A stretch of 64,000 nt of DNA, from contig NZ_NETS01000007.1 in NCBI RefSeq assembly GCF_002150035.1, forward strand, positions 372,001 through 436,000, read 5' to 3'. Within the stretch, counting starts at the first letter, position 1. Each line of letters starts with the position of its first letter. A program made the translations under genes and the position numbers. This document shows, piece after piece, positions 10,437-19,900 of the stretch. The DNA is from Leptospira venezuelensis (lineage in GTDB: Bacteria; Spirochaetota; Leptospiria; Leptospirales; Leptospiraceae). Below the pieces are notes generated by a model. It was not told the origin of the DNA and did no database searches. It saw nothing but the letters and a program-made list of their open reading frames with translations.

Positions 10437-11060
10437 ATGAAGAATATTCTCAAATCCTATATTATTCTTTTTGTATCCTTTCCCTTGTTTGTATATTGCC
10501 CCATAAAGGCTCCTCCTATCACGTTCACCCAGACACAAACTGCGGCGGAAAAACAAATGTTGGGAGAGGATCGAAATCTTGAAAAAGATGGCTGGCTTAT
10601 AGCCTCTATCAAAACTTCTTCTTCAGGCTCCGAGATCTGGGAAAGAGATCTGATCAAGGAAGAATTTGGAAATACTTCTGATAATCAATTCTATATGGCG
10701 CTTCGTATCCTGGCTTATTTAGCGAGAGAACTGAGAGAATATAGAAGTCTTGGAGTTTTGGCCGAAGGGTTAGATGGAAAAGTCAGATGGAATCCTAAGA
10801 TCAAGGAAGCGGGCGCGGAGAAAATTTTCCAAGATCAAAAACGAAAATCTCGAATAGATGATCTAATTAAGCTCACGAATGAAAATAGAGATATCGTAAT
10901 TAAAGAAAAGTTAAAGAAGGCATTCTCGGATCCAAATCGTTTAATTGCTGAAAAAGAGAAGGCCATAATCAAAGAAAGTATCCAAACAACTTGGCTTCGT
11001 TCAGCGGATATAGGGGAATATTACGAGGCTTCTGCTGGTAATTGGAAAAAGAAGGAATAG
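10437..11060 (+). CDS. Putative lipoprotein with YdbL-like (DUF1318) C-terminus
   Basis: Protein of 207 aa with signal peptide and lipobox (SFPLFVYC, modified Cys about residue 21). The mature start PPITFTQTQTAAEKQMLGE is followed by a helical region. The C-terminus (LTNENRDIVIKEKLKKA ... SADIGEYYEASAGNWKKK) resembles E. coli YdbL (NAERKASYQQLAKQNN ... AKPGEYVQGINGKW) as I remember it, so I call it DUF1318-like. It lies 6 bp after the AsmA-like gene and 6 bp before the giant gene. In E. coli the small lipoprotein YnbE and YdbL accompany YdbH; here one protein may combine both roles. The homology needs a profile search. Confidence 0.6.
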   Translation: MKNILKSYIILFVSFPLFVYCPIKAPPITFTQTQTAAEKQMLGEDRNLEKDGWLIASIKTSSSGSEIWERDLIKEEFGNTSDNQFYMALRILAYLARELREYRSLGVLAEGLDGKVRWNPKIKEAGAEKIFQDQKRKSRIDDLIKLTNENRDIVIKEKLKKAFSDPNRLIAEKEKAIIKESIQTTWLRSADIGEYYEASAGNWKKKE

Positions 11061-11066
11061 TTTTTG

Positions 11067-14000
11067 ATGAAACGCGGGGTTCTATTCTTCTCTCTATTTC
11101 TATTTTGTAATTGTCTCGTTTTTATGCCGGCCCAAAGAGTAAGGCCTATCGAATTCGACTATGGTCCCATCTCTAAAAACTATTTTAATCCTGAAAATGA
11201 CAAACCATTTCCTTTAACTGTACAAAGAGGAAATAACCTATATAACTCCACCACCAAGGATGGAAGATATCTTTTTTATACTACGGGACAAAAAGGAAAT
11301 TATGATATTTGGTTTAGAGATCTTAAGAGTTCCATTGTAGTTCCTATTACGGAGCATCCTTCTTCAGAATATAAACCTGCGATCAGTCCAGATGGTAAAA
11401 AGTTAGCATTTGTATCGGAGCAATATGATACAGCAGGAGATATAGTTCTTTTAGAAATAGAACCTGAAGTCTGGGCAAAGAAGATATTAGAAGGAAAACG
11501 ATTTCTAAACGATGACTTCGAGTTTATTACGAATCTAGAATATTCTGATATTTCTAAGTCCGATAAATTTTCAGATTCGGATCCCATTTGGGGAAAGGAC
11601 AGTAGAGTGCTATTGTTTTCCTCGGATAGATTAACTCCAGGAACTCCAAACTTGATCTTATGGGATACAGAAGGAAAAGAAAAACCTGTCTTACTTACAA
11701 GGTCCGGAGCAGTAAATCCGTATTGGTCCCAAGATGGAAACACAATTGTTTATCTATCTTATTCGGATTCCAGAGAAGGTGAGATCTATTCTCTGGATCT
11801 AACGACCAGAAAAACAAAAAGACTGACAAATGATTCTTACTTAGATTTTTCTCCAAGCTTATCTCCTGATGGTAGATATTTATTTTATACTTCCATTCGT
11901 TCCGATTCCGATGGAAATCGAAAATTAGACGAGAGAGATAATAGCTTAATTATTCGGTTGGATCTTTCTGATATGAAAGAGAGAAGGCTAACATCCGGGA
12001 ATTTTTCCTTATTTGATACGAAATATTCCTCTTTTAATGGAGGAAGTATTTTATTCACCGCATCATATTACGGAACCTTAAATATTTATTTTCTTCCTTT
12101 AAGCGGATCTATTCCTAAGGCTTCTAATATTTCGGCACAATTCGAGCTGGCTAAAGAATACGGCAAGAAACAGTCATTAGATGATTATTTATTAGCGTTG
12201 GATTCCTTAGAATTATATTATAAAGAAGATCCTCTTTATCCGGTTTTTAAAGCGAAAGTCCTAAACGAAAAATATTCAATCTATAAGAAATCTGGTAAAA
12301 CCTCAGAGATCAAAAAAGAGATGAATGCGTCTCGTTTGGATCCTAAATGGGGATTCGCCTATGTATTCTATTTGGAATCGGAAAACAAAGGGATCCCGGA
12401 GATCAAAGAATATTTTTCTAATATTCGAAACCATGCGGATACACAAGTGGCAGGCGCAATCTTAGAAGAGATCGGAAATTTGGAAGAGAGATCAGGCAAG
12501 ATAGATGCCTCACTGAACTCGAAGCAGGAATTAGTGGCTCGATTTCCGGGATATTATAATATTCATGAAATTTTAAGAAATATTGGAGCTCTTCAGCTTA
12601 AGGAAGCAAAGAGGAAGGATTGGGCTATTCCTTCTACACTTCTGCAAGCTGCAAATGAATCGGAATCTAAAACGATAGAACTCAGGAATTTATACGGCCT
12701 TTTTGAGGAGCAGATTTTTGTTGGAAAATCGGATTCTGAAAAAATTTCTCTCTCTGAAAAAATAGAATTATCAAATAAGATAAAAGAACTCTCTCCTGTA
12801 TTGTATAGATTTTTAATGTATACGAAGGCGTCTGGGCTTTCTGGACAAGGAGCATATGTTGAAAGTAATTCTATACTGGAGCCCTTATTAAAAGATATCA
12901 CTCCTAAGGACCCACTCTTTCTTAGAATCCATCTATTAAGGTCTTCTAATTTTAAAGGACTGGGAAGTGTTCGCTATTCTCTAGAATCTCTTCGCACATT
13001 TTTGGAAAATTACGATCATGATTCAGGAGTGGAAATCTCTGATAAGGAAATGGAAAGATTCTTTATCTATTTTGAGAATTTAGCCCGGAATTACGAGAAC
13101 AGGTCTGACTTTTTCCAAGCTTCTCTCCACTATTTCTATAATACTGAAAATATGTTCTTAGCAAAGAGTAAAAGCCTCTTTCAGGATACAGTGTATAAGG
13201 ATTACGCCATCTATTATCAAAAATTGATGGTAGATACTTCTTTTAAATTAGCGAGATCTGTAAGTGAAAAGAATGCCTCAGGCATTTTAGGAAATTTGAA
13301 TCCTATTGAATTTGATCCATTAGATAAAAAAGAGGGACTCGTTTATATAGATCAATATTTCGAAAAAGAAAAGATTTTGCCTCGGGCTCGGGCCTTCTTG
13401 GATCTAGCCACACTTTATGGATATGCGTATTATCTAATTAATCGTTCCGTAATTCGCGAAACATTTTATTATAATTCCGGTACAATGGATCGGATTAAGA
13501 AAGAAGCAGCTCTTAGAGATTTTAAACAAGCAGAGTATGAGCTTAGATGGATCATATTTGCAGAACCTACCTATCATGATGCTTATCAACTTTTAGGTTG
13601 GTTATACCAATATGTTGACATTATGAAGTCCAGAAAGCCTAACGACAAAGAGCCTGCTGATGAAGATAAATATAAGGATGAATATTCTAAATATTTCCCT
13701 GAAAAAAACTTTGAAGAGAATATAGAATTATATAGCCAGATCTTGGAATTATTAGGAGAAAATTTCCATAACAAAAAAGCACTTTCAGATCTGAGATTGA
13801 ATCTAGGCAATAATTACTTTTTATTGAAGAACTATCCCAAGGCAGATGAACAATATTCATTAGTAGAATCTTATTCTAATTACATAATATCTAAAGCGCA
13901 ATTTGAAGATTACAGACAGAAGGCCGTCTTCTTATTTAACTCAGCTCGTGCTTCCATGTACATGTCGAAGTATGGGGATGCCGTCAGAAAATTAAAAACT

Positions 14001-17000
14001 GCATCGGATCTATATTCTAAAAATGAATTCTTACAATTATATTCTGGAACGGATTACGCTAAGAACTTACAAAGTTATAGAGAGAAATTGACGCTTCTTC
14101 GGACCCTGACTGGCCTGTCTCATATGGAACTGGGGGAATATGCACAGGCTCTTCCTTATCTGACAGAAGCATTAGAGTTGAATGATCCTTCTAAATTGGT
14201 AGATCCGATCAATATCAGAAATGCATTAGCAATTTCTTATCAAAAATTAGGTTATATTTCTAAATCCGAAGAGAATTTGAAAGAAGCAGAGAAGGAAGCT
14301 TCTTCTCGCACCACTCTTTGGCTTCCTAAGAAGGTGAGTCCCAAATTTTGGGAATCTGTTTGGGATTCTATTTGGGATATTGTTTTTGACACAGTTCTTC
14401 CAGACTCCGTTCGTATTTCCGGTTCAGGTAGATTTCCGGAAGCTATTCCTCCGGTCTTCCAGCCATTATTATCTTCAGGGATAAGAGTGAATAATCTTGT
14501 ATTAGAACAAAACTATCGCTTAGCCGCAGAAGAAACAAATAAACGATTAGAATATGCGAGTAAAAAAGGTTTGAGAAAGACCTTGGCAGGACAATTGATC
14601 CAGTCCCAGTCCTATGCCGATCTAGGATTTTTTCAATATAAAAGAAATGAATTCGAAAAAGCTAAATTAGCATTTTTAGAAGAAAATGAATTTCTCAAGG
14701 ATTCTGCAAATCTTGTCGGAAAATCGACAAGTAGTTTTAAAAGATATTTATATTCTTTATTCGCTTCTATAGAAGCCACTGACCAAAAGGATCCAATTAG
14801 TCATTCGGAAGAATTGAGCGAGGCTCTGAAAGAGCTAAACAAATTTAAAAGAGAATCTATGGAAAACTGCCTTTCTTCTTGGTCGGAAGATCTGTTGGAA
14901 GGGAATTTGGTTTGTTCAGAAGCATTCTATAAGCAATATTATGATTTTGATATATTGAAAGCGACTGTTCTTTATTATTTGGGTGAGGAAAATTTTAAAA
15001 AAGGGGAATGGTTAGAAGGTTTTGAAAAATTAGGGATCTCTTCTTCATTGCTCGAAACTCCTTCCGGGTTGCCAAAGGAGATCGTTGGGCTTTCTAAAGA
15101 TCCATTTCAAAGGAAAGAAAGAGTATTTCACTTTCTAAGCAGGGCCAGCGTTTTATACAGATTAGGTGACTTAGAAAAAGCCGAGGAATGTTTAAAAGCT
15201 GCAGAAGAGATGGCAAACGTCTTCTATTTTGGAGCTGAACTCATTCAAACCTGGGTTTTACAGGCAAGATTGGATCTGAATTCTAAAAAGCCAGATAAGG
15301 CAAAGGTCAAATTATCCAAAGCAGAGGAACTTCTTAAGAAACAATTTCATCTCATCTCGGATAATAAAAGTTTTCTCCTCAGGGACTTATATGAAACAAA
15401 AATAAGAGCCGAGTTGGATTCTGGAAGTACAAATACAGCTTTTAACGATTGGACCAGACTCCAGAGATTATTAAATTTCCGTAATTTTCAAAAAGGAAAT
15501 TGGGAATTTAGAGAAGCTCGAACAGAATATGTAAAATTTGAATCCGATTGGAAATATTACAAAAATACTTACTCAAAATATCAGTTTGCACTGGAAACTA
15601 GGGGGGATATCAAAAGAGAAGAACTTGCCCTTGTCCAAGCAGCTTCTCAAGTTTCTAAATCTCTAGAAGTTTTAAGATCTAAATTTCCCAAGAAGGCTGC
15701 ATTCTTAGATCCTTTTGGCATCGTCGCAGAAGATGTCATAAAACAAAACGAGACTGAAATTCGTTTGTTAGAATCTAAGGGATCAATATTTGCGCGGATC
15801 AAAACTGTTTCTTCATTAAGATTCCAAAATTTTGAAAATGAATCCAAGGCGGAAAGCTGGATTAAGTCCAATTTTGAAAATTCTGGCCGCAGTCTTATTT
15901 TGGATCCGGGAAATACATCTATAGGTGAAAAATTAGGTTCACAAATCCCGGGAATCAGTTTTAAGCTTTCTTCTTCTGTTTTAAATAGAGATGAAAGAAC
16001 CCCTAAGGTAATTTCTTCTTTTTTACCTATTGCCGGTTGGAATTATAGAAAGATAGATTCTGATTCTTGGACAGATATATTAGAAGATACTGATGTTCTT
16101 ATTAGTCCTTTCCCAGATTTAAAAGGAGATTCTGCCTTTGGGGAAAGAAAGAAGGATGTAATGGAGCTCAGGGAAATATTTTCCAGAGAACATAGAATAG
16201 GTGCTGTAATCTTTACTTACTCCGAAAAACCGAGCTGGCATCAGATCATAAAAGCATTTACTGGGCTTTCAGGTTCGGGCGTAAACCTGATGTATCTATG
16301 TCCTGGAGAAACTTGTATAAAAGAATCTTTGGAAGAAATTTTTACGGGCAAAACATCTAACACAGCAATTCGATTTGGAAGAGCTTTAGAAAGATCCGAA
16401 AATAGAAATGTTGAAGCGGAAAGGCTTTTTGCTAAGTCTAGGAAAGACGAAAGAATTTCAGATTCATCTGAAGTATTTTCTGGTCTGCATAAGGCCCGTT
16501 CTTATGCGGAACCTAATTCAAGTTTAGCTCTAAAAATTGAATCTGATTTATTAAGAGCCTACCATAGATCAAAACCTGATTCCTCTTTGGATAAAATTTT
16601 TTCCTTACGTTATGAAAATCGAGATCTAAATTCTCAAAAAGAATTAGGATTAAACCTATGTTTATCCCGCTTACTGGAAACTGAATACAAGGATTGTGGA
16701 GAGATCTCTCTGCCGGAAACTAAGAATGAAATTATAAACGGAATATTAACTTTAAAAGAAGGAAAATTTCCAGGTAATTCTCTTAACACGAATATTTCAG
16801 TAGATAGATATGACCCATTCTTATTTAGATTAAAAGTTTCTAATTTAGCTTTGGAAGCTTATTATCCTGATCTGGCTTCTTCTCAACTTGAACTTGCTAA
16901 ACAATTCATCTCGTCCGGATCAGATCTGGAGATCTGGAAGAAAATGGAGGAAAGGATTCGCAAAGAAAAGGCTCTTTTGGAAGAAGAGGAAGATTGGTTC

Positions 17001-18659
17001 GAAAATTCGAATCAAATCGAGTTAGATCCTCAAGATAGAAATTATCCGAGGCATTTGGCCTTTTTAGAAAATCGTAAAAAATTAGGACACAGGTTCTCTC
17101 CTCTTTCTTTATATTCGGAGATACATAGTTCTTCCAAGGTTTTGTTCGAGGCCTTGGATACTGAGTTCAGATCTTCTGTTTTGGATCTCCTACGCTATTC
17201 TCTTCCAGAGGAAACCGGAAAGGAAATGGAAGAATTTTTGAATTCATTTGTAGATCTGGAAAAGTCTAAGAAAAATTTTCCAAGACAAGTGAAGATCATG
17301 TTGGAGTTTTCAAAAGCATATCTTTCCCGAGGAGATCTTGATAAGGTGAAGTATTGGATCTCTAAATCGAAAGGAATTTCAGACGAACTTTACTCTTCCG
17401 AAATTGAATTTATTAATTCCAAAATTTACTATTTAGAGGGCAAAAAGCCTGGCGAAATCTCTGAGTCCGGCTTTTCGGATTATCTTTCCGAATACGAAAA
17501 CGCTTCTTCTAAAAAATCTTCCGAATTTGTGGAGTTAACAAATCGTTTTGTTAAGCATCGAAAAAAGAAGAAGTTTAGTCCGTCTGAAAGAAGAGAGCTT
17601 AACGATTTTATAACATATTTACAGACACTTTCCTTTCAGCAAAATGATTCAGAAACATTCTTTGATCTAGGATTGATCAAGGATAAAATTTCGGGAGTAC
17701 GTTCTGCTATGTTTGGTCGTTCAGTTTCTTATTCTGATCTCCCTCTTTTTAATAAAGTGTCATTTGCTTTAGAAGATCGGATCCCTGAAAACCAAGAGTT
17801 CCTGGCTCTTATGGACCTTGGCTTAAAAACTTTCTATATTAAATTTACAAAAGGTAAATCTAAGGGTGATCTTGCTTTTAAGGACAATCGAAGAATAAGG
17901 GCTTCCATTTATAAATACAACGAAGAAGCAGATAAAGGCGGAGCAGAAGTTTTATTGAGAGAAGCATTGGAAACTGAAATTCGCCAGAATATTCGTCCTG
18001 CTAAAAATAAGACCACGTATTTGTATCTTTCTTCTTATCATTTCTTGGCGCCTATTTTGCCTAAGTCGGAAGAAGAAATCTATTATGTTGCAGATCCTGA
18101 AACTTTGCTTAAAAATCCTGTACACAAAGAGAAGGAAGAATTCTGGGATGGATTTGGGATCGCAACCAAAGACGATTCGAATTCTCCGGATTGGTATTCT
18201 AAATTACTCCAGTTGGAAAACTTAGAACTTTCTCCTAGGGGAAATCTATCGATCACTCCTTTTCATGTGGTTCGTATCCCTTTGGTAGAAGATAGAGAAA
18301 AAGGAATTTTGTTTGGAAATCGCTCCATTTCTGAAGCGGAACCTGGAGCTTTGCAAGGTGTTTGGATGTTATCTTCTTCTTTTTTGGAAGGTTTTGGAAA
18401 TGCTTCTTTAAACTTAAGAGATTCATTATATTATTTAGGAAAATTCTGGAAAGGCCCAGGGATAGTGAATCTTGGATTTCAGACGGATACTCATAATTCC
18501 AGATTTTTAAAAGAGATTTCTTCCAGAAAGGAAGACTCTAAAACTTCTCTTCGAAATCGTTTTTTGAAAACGATGGAAACTATGAGAGAAGTTTATCCAG
18601 TAGATAAATACTGGAACGGGTATAGATTGTTTACTACATCATTTATTTCGAAAGAATAA
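11067..18659 (+). CDS. Giant lipoprotein-like protein: TolB-type propeller, TPR array, degenerate CHAT-like segments
   Basis: At 2530 aa, the largest gene here. It has a short signal peptide with candidate lipidation cysteines (LFLFCNC). Residues about 45-350 carry at least five PD40/WD40-like blades (PAISPDGKKLAFVSE, PYWSQDGNTIVYLSY, PSLSPDGRYLFYTS), as in TolB. From about 365 to 1600 there are helical TPR-like repeats (ARASMYMSKYGDAVRKLKTA; LSHMELGEYAQALPYLTEAL). Two segments, about 1605-1765 and 2310-2530, resemble CHAT caspase-like folds but lack obvious catalytic His and Cys. ATG 11067 is preferred over TTG 11064; GAAGGA precedes it. It closes the four-gene operon; its function is not known. 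Confidence 0.7.
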   Translation: MKRGVLFFSLFLFCNCLVFMPAQRVRPIEFDYGPISKNYFNPENDKPFPLTVQRGNNLYNSTTKDGRYLFYTTGQKGNYDIWFRDLKSSIVVPITEHPSSEYKPAISPDGKKLAFVSEQYDTAGDIVLLEIEPEVWAKKILEGKRFLNDDFEFITNLEYSDISKSDKFSDSDPIWGKDSRVLLFSSDRLTPGTPNLILWDTEGKEKPVLLTRSGAVNPYWSQDGNTIVYLSYSDSREGEIYSLDLTTRKTKRLTNDSYLDFSPSLSPDGRYLFYTSIRSDSDGNRKLDERDNSLIIRLDLSDMKERRLTSGNFSLFDTKYSSFNGGSILFTASYYGTLNIYFLPLSGSIPKASNISAQFELAKEYGKKQSLDDYLLALDSLELYYKEDPLYPVFKAKVLNEKYSIYKKSGKTSEIKKEMNASRLDPKWGFAYVFYLESENKGIPEIKEYFSNIRNHADTQVAGAILEEIGNLEERSGKIDASLNSKQELVARFPGYYNIHEILRNIGALQLKEAKRKDWAIPSTLLQAANESESKTIELRNLYGLFEEQIFVGKSDSEKISLSEKIELSNKIKELSPVLYRFLMYTKASGLSGQGAYVESNSILEPLLKDITPKDPLFLRIHLLRSSNFKGLGSVRYSLESLRTFLENYDHDSGVEISDKEMERFFIYFENLARNYENRSDFFQASLHYFYNTENMFLAKSKSLFQDTVYKDYAIYYQKLMVDTSFKLARSVSEKNASGILGNLNPIEFDPLDKKEGLVYIDQYFEKEKILPRARAFLDLATLYGYAYYLINRSVIRETFYYNSGTMDRIKKEAALRDFKQAEYELRWIIFAEPTYHDAYQLLGWLYQYVDIMKSRKPNDKEPADEDKYKDEYSKYFPEKNFEENIELYSQILELLGENFHNKKALSDLRLNLGNNYFLLKNYPKADEQYSLVESYSNYIISKAQFEDYRQKAVFLFNSARASMYMSKYGDAVRKLKTASDLYSKNEFLQLYSGTDYAKNLQSYREKLTLLRTLTGLSHMELGEYAQALPYLTEALELNDPSKLVDPINIRNALAISYQKLGYISKSEENLKEAEKEASSRTTLWLPKKVSPKFWESVWDSIWDIVFDTVLPDSVRISGSGRFPEAIPPVFQPLLSSGIRVNNLVLEQNYRLAAEETNKRLEYASKKGLRKTLAGQLIQSQSYADLGFFQYKRNEFEKAKLAFLEENEFLKDSANLVGKSTSSFKRYLYSLFASIEATDQKDPISHSEELSEALKELNKFKRESMENCLSSWSEDLLEGNLVCSEAFYKQYYDFDILKATVLYYLGEENFKKGEWLEGFEKLGISSSLLETPSGLPKEIVGLSKDPFQRKERVFHFLSRASVLYRLGDLEKAEECLKAAEEMANVFYFGAELIQTWVLQARLDLNSKKPDKAKVKLSKAEELLKKQFHLISDNKSFLLRDLYETKIRAELDSGSTNTAFNDWTRLQRLLNFRNFQKGNWEFREARTEYVKFESDWKYYKNTYSKYQFALETRGDIKREELALVQAASQVSKSLEVLRSKFPKKAAFLDPFGIVAEDVIKQNETEIRLLESKGSIFARIKTVSSLRFQNFENESKAESWIKSNFENSGRSLILDPGNTSIGEKLGSQIPGISFKLSSSVLNRDERTPKVISSFLPIAGWNYRKIDSDSWTDILEDTDVLISPFPDLKGDSAFGERKKDVMELREIFSREHRIGAVIFTYSEKPSWHQIIKAFTGLSGSGVNLMYLCPGETCIKESLEEIFTGKTSNTAIRFGRALERSENRNVEAERLFAKSRKDERISDSSEVFSGLHKARSYAEPNSSLALKIESDLLRAYHRSKPDSSLDKIFSLRYENRDLNSQKELGLNLCLSRLLETEYKDCGEISLPETKNEIINGILTLKEGKFPGNSLNTNISVDRYDPFLFRLKVSNLALEAYYPDLASSQLELAKQFISSGSDLEIWKKMEERIRKEKALLEEEEDWFENSNQIELDPQDRNYPRHLAFLENRKKLGHRFSPLSLYSEIHSSSKVLFEALDTEFRSSVLDLLRYSLPEETGKEMEEFLNSFVDLEKSKKNFPRQVKIMLEFSKAYLSRGDLDKVKYWISKSKGISDELYSSEIEFINSKIYYLEGKKPGEISESGFSDYLSEYENASSKKSSEFVELTNRFVKHRKKKKFSPSERRELNDFITYLQTLSFQQNDSETFFDLGLIKDKISGVRSAMFGRSVSYSDLPLFNKVSFALEDRIPENQEFLALMDLGLKTFYIKFTKGKSKGDLAFKDNRRIRASIYKYNEEADKGGAEVLLREALETEIRQNIRPAKNKTTYLYLSSYHFLAPILPKSEEEIYYVADPETLLKNPVHKEKEEFWDGFGIATKDDSNSPDWYSKLLQLENLELSPRGNLSITPFHVVRIPLVEDREKGILFGNRSISEAEPGALQGVWMLSSSFLEGFGNASLNLRDSLYYLGKFWKGPGIVNLGFQTDTHNSRFLKEISSRKEDSKTSLRNRFLKTMETMREVYPVDKYWNGYRLFTTSFISKE

Positions 18660-18663
18660 ACTA

Positions 18664-18811
18664 TGTTGGAACTCCAACACAGAGATTGAGATTGCCCCCA
18701 CCCTGGTTCGGGTGGGGGGAGTGGCTCGTGGGAGAGCGTTATCCGCATATATCACAAAAATAGCAACTCCGCAACTAAATTTTGGATCCTACTTTTGTTG
18801 GAATTCCAACA
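18664..18811 (+). repeat. 148-bp dispersed repeat with palindromic ends, copy 2
   Basis: Starts with TGTTGGAACTCCAACA (18664-18679) and ends with the perfect palindrome TGTTGGAATTCCAACA (18796-18811). The internal GC hairpin CCCCCACCC / GGGTGGGGG (18694-18720) is followed by agtggctcgtgggagagcg and atatcacaaaaatagc. It lies between two convergent gene ends (18659 and 18824), like copy 1, and is in the same orientation as copy 3. Confidence 0.8.
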
Positions 18812-18823
18812 TCCAAAACGGAA

Positions 18824-19900
18824 TCACTTCTCCTCCAATAGTGCCTTCCTCTCTTCTGCGCTCTTCTCTTTCAGCTTTCTCATCTCTTCATGGAATTTGG
18901 AGAAATCTTTCCCCACTTCCTCGAATCTTCGTTTAAAATATCCTGACCCAGAATTATATCTTAGCATTCCAATAAAGTCTTCGTTATTCCAATCTTTTTC
19001 AGCGAGCTTTTTGGAATTGATCTTAGTCCATTTTGTTTGTAAGATCTTTTTTCGAAAGTTGGAAATGATCTCCGCTTTTTTCGCACGGAGGACATCTTCT
19101 ACGCCACCTTTTGAATATGCGGTCTTGAGTAAATTTGCAGTTTCTATAATTAAATTTTTATAAAGTTTAGTTTCTTCTTCTGATCTTTTTCTTTCTTCTA
19201 AAAGTTTTGAGCCACCGATCTTTAAAACATATTCGTCCGAACCTTGGTCTTCTACAAAACTCGCATAACTTTCATTAAATAAAGTATCGCCAGGGAAATA
19301 TACTGTAGCGTGAGCCATTTCGTGGATTACAATCGAGGCTAGATCTCCTGGATCTTCGTAAAGTTGAGAAGAAAATAACGGATCTTCGAACCATCCCAAA
19401 GTAGAATACCCTGCAGTGATACGTATTCTCGTATCGAAGCCTTGTTCTTTCAGGGACTGTTCTTCTTCTTTTGCTTTTTCTAATAGGAAATATCCTTTGT
19501 AAGGAACTGTTCCTGCGATCGGGAACCACCAAGTATAGGATTCGAATTTTAAAGGATGGCAAGCGCTTACATGCCAACCAATTGCAGGTCTGTCCAATTG
19601 AACAAAACTTTTAAATCCACCTTCAGGAGAGAGAGCCAGTTCTTGGACTCCGAAATCTCTGATCTTCTCCACTTCTTTCAATTTTGTCTTGGTGGTCTCA
19701 GGTATTTCAGGATCACCTAAAACTTCTGAGATTGGTTTTCTTTGTAGTAATATCTTAGCCTGTTCTTTTCCAAGATGATAGAGATAGGGAATACATCCTT
19801 GGCCGGAAAAGAATAGAAAAAATAAAACAGGTATGCCGGAAAAGAATCGGAGTCGACGATTCTTTCCGTTAGGTAGAAGGTGGGTTGAGTCTGATTGCAT
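18824..19900 (-). CDS. Putative aminopeptidase, PF10023-like zinc lipoprotein
   Basis: Protein of 358 aa with a hydrophobic signal and lipobox-like end (FFLFFSGQGC). The zinc motif HEMAHATVYFPGDTLFNE provides HExxH plus a downstream NE, followed by YASFVEDQG, a pattern typical of the putative bacterial aminopeptidase family PF10023. It likely acts outside the inner membrane as a lipoprotein. I chose ATG 19900, which has AGGAAG upstream and places the signal peptide at the N-terminus; the frame runs further back to 20014 without signal features. This start overlaps that of the divergent HtrA gene by two bases (CATG), an odd arrangement. Confidence 0.8.
   Translation of the reverse strand: MQSDSTHLLPNGKNRRLRFFSGIPVLFFLFFSGQGCIPYLYHLGKEQAKILLQRKPISEVLGDPEIPETTKTKLKEVEKIRDFGVQELALSPEGGFKSFVQLDRPAIGWHVSACHPLKFESYTWWFPIAGTVPYKGYFLLEKAKEEEQSLKEQGFDTRIRITAGYSTLGWFEDPLFSSQLYEDPGDLASIVIHEMAHATVYFPGDTLFNESYASFVEDQGSDEYVLKIGGSKLLEERKRSEEETKLYKNLIIETANLLKTAYSKGGVEDVLRAKKAEIISNFRKKILQTKWTKINSKKLAEKDWNNEDFIGMLRYNSGSGYFKRRFEEVGKDFSKFHEEMRKLKEKSAEERKALLEEK

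Noticed and set aside
18712..19163. Plus-strand frames of 74 and 122 codons
   Set aside because: The first runs through repeat copy 2, the second is antisense to the aminopeptidase gene; both translations lack domain features.
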